From Streptomyces sp. F001 (GTDB lineage Bacteria; Actinomycetota; Actinomycetes; Streptomycetales; Streptomycetaceae), in assembly GCF_004187715.1 (NCBI RefSeq), contig NZ_QZWF01000006.1:250459-314458 (forward strand): DNA of 64,000 nt. Reading direction: 5' to 3'. Of the stretch, positions 54,708 to 61,449 are shown in pieces. Made by a program: the position numbers and the translations under genes. The notes beneath the pieces are model-generated. The model was not told the DNA's origin and ran no database searches. It saw nothing but the letters and a program-made list of their open reading frames with translations. Each line of letters opens with the position of its first letter. Position 1 is the stretch's first letter.

Positions 54708-55526
54708 TCACAGATGAGCGATGTCCAAATCCACCTCCGCCTGGTCCAACCTCGAACGCACAAGGGTGGACGCGTATTGTGCGACTGACTCCAACCCCAT
54801 GGTCCGGCGTATTCCGTGAGCGAGACCGAGGGACGCATTGAATGCGTCGTCAAAGGTCCGTATAGCGTTCTGTATGTCCAGGAAATTCGTCTCGTAAGAA
54901 GTCATGGAATAACCGATACCGGTTGTCGTGACAAGTGAGTGGATCAGCAGCGAGTTCCCTATGATGAACTGTCCGGCGAGTCGATTGTGGGTGTCGACGG
55001 CGAACTGCAGATTTGGGTAGCGGTCGCCGAAACGCTGCAGTTGCTCCACAAGATCGAGCAGGCGGTGCCGCAAACGGTTCTCGTCATATCCCCACGAAGA
55101 GAGCACCACCGGAATGTCCAAGGAGGCCAGAATGCGCACTTCGTACCGATGTCTGATCAACTCGGAGACGAGCTCACGTTCACGAAGCATCAGTGCGTCG
55201 TAATCACCGGTGCCCGAGGTGTCACGACTTGAGGAGAATGAGGTGAACAGGCCGGCCAACCGGACGACGGGCCGTTCCCCGCTCCTCCGTCCTGCGGCGA
55301 GGAGCCGTTCGAGGAAGTCGACGTTGACCACGGCCCGCTCGTTGACGTCCGAGATCAGACGGCGTTCGACGCTCGGTTCGACGGTGCCGTGCGACAGGAT
55401 CTCACTCGTACCGCCGTGCACCTGCAGAGCGGGCGGAAGCACAATGAATGTGTCACCGATGACGATCCGATTGTTCGCAATCAGCGAGTTTCTGGTGCTG
55501 CGCAGTGTGACCCGTTCACCGGACAT
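54708..55526 (-). CDS. unrecognised 272-residue protein of the phosphoramidate-type locus
   Basis: No family recognised. The N-terminal third is beta-rich (LRSTRNSLIANNRIVIGDTF, then VLPPALQVHGG), the middle has helical segments (RERELVSELIRHRYEVRIL, HRLLDLVEQLQRF), and the C-terminal part holds VDTHNRLAGQFIIGNSLLIH and TSYETNF, faintly like a phospholipase-D/nuclease-type active-site strand. No signal peptide or membrane helix. ATG 55526 is used; GTG 55535 is nine bases upstream. It is 25 bases before the kinase, in one transcript. Its G+C is clearly lower than core genes. It could be the acceptor-specific transferase or a regulator. Confidence 0.7.
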   Translation of the reverse strand: MSGERVTLRSTRNSLIANNRIVIGDTFIVLPPALQVHGGTSEILSHGTVEPSVERRLISDVNERAVVNVDFLERLLAAGRRSGERPVVRLAGLFTSFSSSRDTSGTGDYDALMLRERELVSELIRHRYEVRILASLDIPVVLSSWGYDENRLRHRLLDLVEQLQRFGDRYPNLQFAVDTHNRLAGQFIIGNSLLIHSLVTTTGIGYSMTSYETNFLDIQNAIRTFDDAFNASLGLAHGIRRTMGLESVAQYASTLVRSRLDQAEVDLDIAHL

Positions 55527-55719
55527 TCTGATCACCGATCGCTAGTTCTCGAGCTGCGATTCCGCTCACCAGCAACACGTGCATCATTTGTCACTTCGAG
55601 CGCCTCGGGGCAAATTATCCTACAGCCCACTCGCTCGCTCTGGCGCACAAGCGATTGATCTTTCTTGGCCCCGATCCGGGCAGTGCGTCAGGAAGTCCCC
55701 TTCCTGTATCCTGCCGCGA

Positions 55720-56403
55720 GTGACGACAAAGGGTGTGATTTTCGATTTCGCCGGAACCCTGTTTCATCATGATCGCGAATCAGAGTGGCTGGAAGACCTG
55801 CCAGAACCGAAGGGAAACTGGGACGCGGCTGAGAAGAAGGCATTTCAGCACCGTTTCGCCACCCCTGACCGATTGAGTAAAGGCTTACCGGCGGAAGCTC
55901 GAGCGGCATGGGAGAGGCGCGACCTGCACCCCGACCTCCACAGGACCGCGTACCTCTCGCTGCTGCATGCCGCGGGAGTCGATGAGCCTGCCGTACGGCA
56001 GGCACTGTATGAACGTCTGATCGACCCGTCGTACTGGAAGCCGTACCAGGACGCGCTCCTGGCCTTACGCAAACTGGACGAGTTGAGCGTCCCGGTCACC
56101 GTGGTCAGCAACATCGCCTGGGACATCCGCCCTGTTTTCGATCTCCATTCGATGACCCATCTCGTCTCCGGCGTCCTCATGTCGTATAGGGAGGGAGCCA
56201 TGAAGCCCGATCCGCAGATGTTCCTCAGCGCCTGCGAAAACATGGGCATTCCCCCTCAGGACGCGCTGATGGTCGGGGACGACGAGCGTTCCGACGGAGG
56301 CGCAGCCGCCCTGGGGATCGCGGTGAGCATCGTCCCCCCGCTGCGGCCCGGCAACCGCTGCGGAGCGCTGCTGTCCGCGCTTGCCGCCCACGGGCTGGCC
56401 TGA
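55720..56403 (+). CDS. HAD-family hydrolase with Ala in motif I
   Basis: 227 residues. Motif I is IFDFAGTLF: the nucleophile Asp9 is kept but the second Asp (general acid) is Ala11, as in phosphonoacetaldehyde hydrolase (DWAGT) and some other HADs. Motif II VVSNIAWD, motif III Lys in AMKPDPQMF, motif IV MVGDDERSDGGAA. A helical cap (about 17-95) precedes motif II. GTG 55720 lies about eight bases after a TATCCT -10-like hexamer (55707-55712), so a leaderless transcript is likely. Divergent from the minus operon of the locus; it may remove phosphate or phosphoramidate from an intermediate, which is inference. Confidence 0.82.
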   Translation: MTTKGVIFDFAGTLFHHDRESEWLEDLPEPKGNWDAAEKKAFQHRFATPDRLSKGLPAEARAAWERRDLHPDLHRTAYLSLLHAAGVDEPAVRQALYERLIDPSYWKPYQDALLALRKLDELSVPVTVVSNIAWDIRPVFDLHSMTHLVSGVLMSYREGAMKPDPQMFLSACENMGIPPQDALMVGDDERSDGGAAALGIAVSIVPPLRPGNRCGALLSALAAHGLA

Positions 56404-56463
56404 CGCGCGGAACACCGACGGCCAGTCCCTGGGCGTTCGTCGCATCAACCACAGGAGTCAGCG

Positions 56464-56847
56464 GTGCCCTCACGAACTTCCAAGATCATCACGGCCGCCG
56501 GGGTGGTCCTCGGTGTCGCCACCGGGATCGTCACCAACCTGATCACCAGTCGCTGGAGCTGGTCCCTGGCCGCAACCCTGGCCGTACTGGTGGTGGTTGC
56601 CGTGGCCATCGCCCTCCGGGGCACTGGGGGCACGCAGGGCTCCGGCCAGGTCCGCGTGCGAGCTCACCACGGTGGCTCCATCACCGGCTCCGGCATCACT
56701 GTTCGCAATGGCGCCGTCGCCGAGCAGTTGGCCACCCGGCGGGGCCGTATCAGGAACTCGCCCGTCATCAGTCGCGGCGCCGATACGGCTCAGCAGGCAA
56801 CGCGAGGCGGGGAAATCGAAGGCTCCCCTCTGGACGCCGGTCCATGA
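56464..56847 (+). CDS. small membrane protein with GG-x-I-x-x-S repeat tail
   Basis: 127 residues, GTG 56464 with AGGAG upstream. Two membrane helices (about 8-28 and 33-51) are followed by a soluble tail with three imperfect repeats: GGSITGSGITVRNGA, GRIRNSPVISRGAD, GGEIEGSPLDAG. The repeat spacing (about 22 residues) and G-x-I-x-x-S-x-I-x-x-x-G pattern suggest a short beta-solenoid or amyloid-like stacking motif. Function unknown; widespread relatives occur in Streptomyces as far as I recall. Confidence 0.6.
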   Translation: MPSRTSKIITAAGVVLGVATGIVTNLITSRWSWSLAATLAVLVVVAVAIALRGTGGTQGSGQVRVRAHHGGSITGSGITVRNGAVAEQLATRRGRIRNSPVISRGADTAQQATRGGEIEGSPLDAGP

Positions 56848-56880
56848 CAGGCCCGGTCCCCATGCGACCTTGCCCGCACT

Positions 56881-56904
56881 GTGGGGGCCGCGCCGGCCCC
56901 CCAC
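56881..56904. terminator. hairpin between convergent genes
   Basis: GGGGGCC-GCGCC-GGCCCCC, a seven-bp all-GC stem in the 60-base gap; it could serve both strands. Confidence 0.6.
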
Positions 56905-56907
56905 TGC

Positions 56908-57390
56908 CTAGAACAACGCCGTCCCACGTTCGAAGTCCAGGAGACGTTGTTTGCGGGGGAGGCCACCGCCGTAGCCGGTGAGGCTGCCGTCGGCGCCGAC
57001 CACGCGGTGGCAGGGGACGATGATGCCGATGGGGTTTCTGCCGTTGGCGAGGCCGACCGCGCGGGACGCCTTGGGGTTGCCCAGGGCGTCGGCGAGTTCT
57101 CCGTACGTGCGGGTCTCGCCGTGGGGGATCTGCCGCAGCTGTTGCCAGACGGTGCGCTGGAACGGCGTGCCGTTCAGGCGTAGTTCGAGGGTGAACTCCT
57201 TCAACTCGCCCGCGAAATAGGCCTGCAGTTGCTTCTCGGCCTCCGCGAAGGGCGTGTCGTCGGGCTCGCCGAAGGTCTCCTCCGGTGGGCGGTGGCGTTG
57301 GTCGGTCATGTAGAGGCCGCACAGGACGCCGTCCTCGGCGACGAGCGTCAGCGGGCCGTACGGGCTGTCGATCACGGTGTGCTGTTTCAC
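56908..57390 (-). CDS. ogt: methylated-DNA-protein-cysteine methyltransferase
   Basis: 160 residues. Active-site VPCHRVVG (acceptor Cys) after NGRNPIGII, helix-turn-helix region TYGELADALGNPKASRAVG with the arginine finger. Repairs O6-alkylguanine by suicidal transfer. Nine bases behind the alkA-ada gene, so the two alkylation-repair genes form one operon. Confidence 0.95.
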   Translation of the reverse strand: MKQHTVIDSPYGPLTLVAEDGVLCGLYMTDQRHRPPEETFGEPDDTPFAEAEKQLQAYFAGELKEFTLELRLNGTPFQRTVWQQLRQIPHGETRTYGELADALGNPKASRAVGLANGRNPIGIIVPCHRVVGADGSLTGYGGGLPRKQRLLDFERGTALF

Positions 57391-57399
57391 TGAACGTCC

Positions 57400-58875
57400 T
57401 TACACAGGCAGGAAGTTGATCGGGTGGCTGTCCGTCGCCCACAGGTACTGGACCGCGTAGGCCCGCCACGGCCGCCAGGACGCCGCGCGCGCGGTGAGCG
57501 CGGCGGGTGTGGACGGCAGGCCCAGCTCTCCTGCCGCGCGGCGGATGCCGAGGTCGGTGGGGAGGAAGGCGTCGGGGTCGCCGAGGGCGCGCATGGCGAT
57601 GACGTCGGCCGTCCAGGGGCCGAACCCGGGGAGGGAGAGGAGTCGGGCGCGGGTCTCGGGCCAGTCGCTCTCCACGCCCAAGTGGAGTGAGCCGTCGGCG
57701 AGTTGATCGATGAGTGTCGTGAAGGTCGTCCGGCGGGTGCGGGGCATCGCCAGTGACTCCGGGTTGACGGACGCCAGCGACTCGACGGACGGGAACAGGT
57801 GGGTGAGACCGCCCTCGGGGTCGTCGACGGGTTCGCCGTGTGCGAGGACCAGGCGGGCGGCATGGGTGCGGGCGGCGGCCGTGGAGACCTGCTGGCCCAG
57901 TACCGCCCGTACGGCGAACTCGGCCTCGTCGACGGTGCGCGGCACCCGCCGCCCCGGCGCCTTGTCCACCAGCGGCGCCAGCACCGGGTCGGTACGCAGC
58001 TGGTCGTCGACGGCGGCCGGGTCGGCGTCCAGGTCGAGCATGCGGCGGCAGCGGCTGATGGCGACGGGCAGATCGCGCAGGTCGCTGAGAATGAGGCGGC
58101 AGGCGATGTGGTCGGGGTTCGGGGTCAGCGCGACGATGCCGTGGCCGTACGGGAGGCGGAGTGTGCGTCGGTATGCGCCGTCGCGCCACTCCTCCACGCC
58201 CGGTACGGCGGTGGCCGCGAGGTGACCGAAGAGGTTGTCGGGGTTGAGGGGGGCGCGGAACGGGAGGCGCAGGGACAGGGCGCCGGGGGTGCCCTGAGGG
58301 CGAGGTGCTCGGGTGCGCAGCTCGCTGGGAGTCAGGGCGTACACCTCGCGGACCGTGTCGTTGAAGGTGCGGATCGAGGCGAAACCGGCGGCGAAGGCGA
58401 TCTGCGCCATCGGCAGTCCGGTCGTCTCGATGAGCAGCCGGGCGGTCTGGGCGCGCTGGGCGCGGGCCAGGGCGAGCGGGCCCGCGCCCAGCTCGGCGAG
58501 CAGCTGGCGTTCGATCTGCCGGGTGCTGTAGCCGAGCCGGGCCGCGAGGCCGGGGACGCCCTCGCGGTCGACGACTCCGTCGGCGATCAGCCGCATGGCA
58601 CGGGCGACCGCATCTGCGCGCTGGTTCCATTCCGGGGAGCCGGGGCTGGTGTCCGGACGGCAGCGTTTGCACGCCCGGAAACCGGCCTGCTGGCAGGCGG
58701 CCGCGCTCGGGTGGAACACCATGTTCTGCGGCTTGGGCGGCACGACGGGGCAGCTGGGGCGGCAGTAGATCCCTGTGGTCAGGACCGCTGTGAAGAACCA
58801 GCCGTCGAAGCGGGCGTCCTTGGACTGGACGGCGCGCAGACAGCGTTCGGTGTCGGTGTGCATCCCGTTCTGCAT
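57400..58875 (-). CDS. Ada-AlkA fusion: metal-sensor/AraC regulator with 3-methyladenine glycosylase
   Basis: 491 residues. N-Ada zinc site with four Cys (YCRPSCP and CKRCRP, about 37-72), AraC-type helix-turn-helix (about 85-190; LGYSTRQIERQL, AGFASIRTFN), AlkA N-terminal domain (LRLPFRAPLNPDNL), then HhH-GPD glycosylase (RAVLGQQVSTAAARTH, LPGFGPWTADVIAMRALGD with the catalytic Asp in PWTAD). It senses methyl-phosphotriesters, activates the operon and removes alkylated purines. ATG 58875 chosen; 58863 is possible. Confidence 0.94.
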   Translation of the reverse strand: MQNGMHTDTERCLRAVQSKDARFDGWFFTAVLTTGIYCRPSCPVVPPKPQNMVFHPSAAACQQAGFRACKRCRPDTSPGSPEWNQRADAVARAMRLIADGVVDREGVPGLAARLGYSTRQIERQLLAELGAGPLALARAQRAQTARLLIETTGLPMAQIAFAAGFASIRTFNDTVREVYALTPSELRTRAPRPQGTPGALSLRLPFRAPLNPDNLFGHLAATAVPGVEEWRDGAYRRTLRLPYGHGIVALTPNPDHIACRLILSDLRDLPVAISRCRRMLDLDADPAAVDDQLRTDPVLAPLVDKAPGRRVPRTVDEAEFAVRAVLGQQVSTAAARTHAARLVLAHGEPVDDPEGGLTHLFPSVESLASVNPESLAMPRTRRTTFTTLIDQLADGSLHLGVESDWPETRARLLSLPGFGPWTADVIAMRALGDPDAFLPTDLGIRRAAGELGLPSTPAALTARAASWRPWRAYAVQYLWATDSHPINFLPV

Positions 58876-58924
58876 GCGTCCAGCATCGACCAGCGGCCGG
58901 GTTGGGGCTGGCGGGAATTCGACA

Positions 58925-60982
58925 TCAACCTCGGCTGTCCTGGACCGGCCCGGATCGCCACGCGGATTCGCGCAGCAGCCGGAGCCCGTTCAGCGCTACC
59001 AGGATGGTCGAGCCCTCGTGTCCGGCGACGCCGAGCGGCAGCGGCAGATGGCCGACCAGGTCCCACACCACGAGCACGGTGATGAACGTGCCCGCGATGA
59101 CCAGGTTCTGCTGGACCAGTCGGCGGGCGGCCCGGGAGAGTCGTACGGTCGCGGGGACGGTGGCGAGTTCGTCGCGTACGACGACGGCGTCCGCGGTCTC
59201 CAGCGCCAGGTCGGAACCGGCGCGGCCCATCGCCACGCCGGAGTGCGCGGCGGCGAGGGCGGGCGCGTCGTTGACGCCGTCTCCGACGAAGAGCACCTTG
59301 CGGCCGCTGTCCTGGAGGTCGCGTACGGCGTTCACCTTGTCCTCGGGCAGCAGGTCCGCGCGGACGTCCGTCAGACCGGTGGCCTCGGCGACACGGGCGG
59401 CGGTGTGCGCGTTGTCGCCGGTGAGCAGGACGGGGGCGGTGCCGGTGAGGGCGGTGAGGGCGGCCGTGGTCGCGGCGGCCTCGGGGCGGAGGCGGTCGGT
59501 GAGGGCGAGCGTGCCGACGGGATTGCCGTCGCGGACGACCAGGACGACCGTCGCGCCGTCCTCGCGACCGGCCAGAGCCTCCGCGCCGACCGTCGCACCG
59601 TCCTCGCGACCGGCCAGAGCCTCCGCGCCGACCGTCGCGCCGTCTTCGGGATCGGCCAGGGACTCCGCTCGGACCGTCGCACAATCCTCGGGATCGGCCA
59701 GGGACTCCGCGCGGCCGACGCTCACCTTGTGCCCGTCGACGACGGCGGTGACCCCGCGGCCCGGGACGGCCGTGAACTCCTCGGTGGGCACGATCGGCAG
59801 GTCCCGGGCGCGGGCCGCGGCCACGATCGCGCGGGCCAACGGGTGCTCGCTGGGGTGCTCGGCCGCGGCGGCGAGGGCGAGAAGCCGGTTCTCGTCGAGG
59901 CCGGAGTCCGGCAGCGGTCGTACGTCCGTCACCTCGGGGGCGCCCTCGGTGAGCGTGCCGGTCTTGTCGAGGGCGGCGGTGTCGATCTCGCCGAGGCGTT
60001 CCATCGCGACGGCCGACTTGACCAGCACGCCGTGCCGGCCGGCGTTGGCGATGGCGGACAGCAAGGGCGGCATGGTGGCCAGGACGACCGCGCACGGGGA
60101 GGCGACGATCATGAAGGTCATGGCGCGCAGGAGCGCTTCGGTGAGGTTCGCGCCGAAGGCGAGCGGTACGGCGAAGACGGCGAGCGTGGCGACGACCACG
60201 CCGACGGCGTACCGCTGTTCGACCTTCTCGATGAACAGCTGGGTCGGCGCCTTGGTGCGGGAGGCCTCCTCCACGAGGGTCACGATGCGGGCGATGACCG
60301 AGTCGGCGGGGTCCCGTTCGACCCGGACGCGCAGGGAGCCGGTGCCGTTGAGGGTGCCGGCGAACACCTCGTCGCCGGGGCGCTTGACGACCGGGAGGGG
60401 TTCGCCGGTGATGGTCGCCTGGTCGGCCTCGCTGGTGCCGTCCAGGACCTGGCCGTCGGCGCCGATGCGCTCGCCCGGCCGGATCAGCAGCACATCGCCG
60501 ACGGTGAGGTCGCCGGTCGGCACGGTCTCCTCGGTGCCCTCGTCCGTGAGGCGGGTCGCGGTGGTGGGCGCGAGGTCGAGCAGGCCGCGCACGGAGTCGG
60601 CGGTGCGGGCGGTGGCCAGCGCCTCCAGGGCGCCGGAGGTGGCGAAGATGACGATCAGCAGGGCGCCGTCGAGGACCTGGCCGATGGCGGCCGCGCCCAG
60701 CGCCGCGACGATCATCAGCAGATCGACGTCGAGGGTCTTGTCGCGCAGGGCCCGCAGTCCTTCGAGGGCCGGTTCCCAGCCGCCGGTGACGTAGGCGACG
60801 GCGTACAGCGGGGCGAACGCCCAGGTGGGGGCGCCGCCCAGGTCGAGGGCGAGTGCCGCCAGGAACGTCACGAGGGCGGCGAGGGCCCAGCGGGCCTCGG
60901 GCAGGGCGAGGATCCGGGTGCGGCGGCGGGATGCCGTCGGGGTGCGGGTGGGGGTCGGATGGGGCGCAAGAGTCGCTGACAC
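58925..60982 (-). CDS. P1B-4-type metal-transporting ATPase (Co/Ni/Fe/Zn class)
   Basis: About 685 residues, six membrane helices, no N-terminal metal-binding domain. Helix 4 has SPC (MIVASPCAVV) and the last helix HEGST with an Asn downstream (AGHEGSTILVALNGLRLL), the marks of group P1B-4. Phosphorylation loop DKTGTLTEG, TGE loop ATITGEPLP, nucleotide site HPLARAI and hinge VGDGVNDAPAL. In the nucleotide domain a 14-residue unit is repeated four times (see 59546-59713). GTG 60982 is favoured (GGTGG upstream) over GTG 61003, which overlaps the operator. Divergent from an NmtR-like sensor, so metal-induced efflux is inferred. Confidence 0.92.
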   Translation of the reverse strand: MSATLAPHPTPTRTPTASRRRTRILALPEARWALAALVTFLAALALDLGGAPTWAFAPLYAVAYVTGGWEPALEGLRALRDKTLDVDLLMIVAALGAAAIGQVLDGALLIVIFATSGALEALATARTADSVRGLLDLAPTTATRLTDEGTEETVPTGDLTVGDVLLIRPGERIGADGQVLDGTSEADQATITGEPLPVVKRPGDEVFAGTLNGTGSLRVRVERDPADSVIARIVTLVEEASRTKAPTQLFIEKVEQRYAVGVVVATLAVFAVPLAFGANLTEALLRAMTFMIVASPCAVVLATMPPLLSAIANAGRHGVLVKSAVAMERLGEIDTAALDKTGTLTEGAPEVTDVRPLPDSGLDENRLLALAAAAEHPSEHPLARAIVAAARARDLPIVPTEEFTAVPGRGVTAVVDGHKVSVGRAESLADPEDCATVRAESLADPEDGATVGAEALAGREDGATVGAEALAGREDGATVVLVVRDGNPVGTLALTDRLRPEAAATTAALTALTGTAPVLLTGDNAHTAARVAEATGLTDVRADLLPEDKVNAVRDLQDSGRKVLFVGDGVNDAPALAAAHSGVAMGRAGSDLALETADAVVVRDELATVPATVRLSRAARRLVQQNLVIAGTFITVLVVWDLVGHLPLPLGVAGHEGSTILVALNGLRLLRESAWRSGPVQDSRG
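59546..59713 (-). repeat. four tandem 42-bp repeats inside the metal ATPase gene
   Basis: Units 59546-59587, 59588-59629, 59630-59671 and 59672-59713 each encode A-E-(S/A)-L-A-(D/G)-x-E-D-(G/C)-A-T-V-x. The first two differ at one base; the other pair has diverged further. In-frame, so copy number changes would lengthen or shorten a surface loop of the nucleotide-binding domain by 14 residues. Confidence 0.92.
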
Positions 60983-61002
60983 AGGGCCACCATACAGGAA
61001 CA

Positions 61003-61028
61003 CATGAAGACTCGTTCATTCGTTCATG
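61003..61028. promoter_or_regulatory. ArsR/SmtB-type operator
   Basis: CATGAA (61003-61008) and TTCATG (61023-61028) form an inverted repeat, with an inner TGAA-GACTCG-TTCA (61005-61018). It lies 23 bases before the sensor gene and 20 before the preferred ATPase start, so one bound repressor could control both. Confidence 0.7.
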
Positions 61029-61050
61029 CGGGGTGGGTAGGATAGCCGTC

Positions 61051-61413
61051 ATGGGTCATGGAGCCGTCACCGCCGCGCAGGACACCACGGAACGCGTACG
61101 TCTCGACGCGGACAACGTCGCCAAGGTGGCCACCACGCTCCAGGCCCTGTCCACCCCGTCCCGCCTGCTGATCCTCGCGCGGCTGCGCGAAGGACCGCTG
61201 CCCGCGACCGAGTTGGCCGCCGAGGTGGGCATGGAGCAGTCCGCGTGCTCGCACCAGCTGCGGCTGCTGCGCAACCTCGGCCTGGTGGTGGGCGAGCGTC
61301 GCGGCCGGTCGGTGGTGTACGCGCTGCACGACGACCATGTCGCCCAGCTCCTCGACCAGGCCGTGTACCACGTGGAGCATCTGCGGCTCGGCATCAGCGA
61401 CGCCGCCGAGTAG
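61051..61413 (+). CDS. ArsR/SmtB-family metal sensor (NmtR-like)
   Basis: 120 residues. Winged helix-turn-helix ATELAAEVGMEQSACSHQLR. The alpha-5 metal site is D94-x-H96-x10-H107-x2-H110 (DDHVAQLLDQAVYHVEH), the spacing of NmtR/SmtB sensors; no cysteine pair for arsenite or alpha-3 sites in a CxC form. It would release DNA on binding Ni, Co or Zn. Weak ribosome site AGGA eight bases upstream of ATG 61051. Confidence 0.92.
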   Translation: MGHGAVTAAQDTTERVRLDADNVAKVATTLQALSTPSRLLILARLREGPLPATELAAEVGMEQSACSHQLRLLRNLGLVVGERRGRSVVYALHDDHVAQLLDQAVYHVEHLRLGISDAAE

Positions 61414-61449
61414 CACCTATCGGCGGCGTCACGAACGCCCCGGACGTCC

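Noticed and set aside
59546..59713. CRISPR-like repeat array
   Set aside because: Units are contiguous without spacers and are in frame within a protein gene, so this is a coding tandem repeat. No CRISPR array or cas gene was seen anywhere in the window.
58775..60979. 734-codon plus-strand frame opposite the metal ATPase
   Set aside because: Gly/Asp/Arg-rich antisense translation without domains, fully opposite a clear P1B ATPase.
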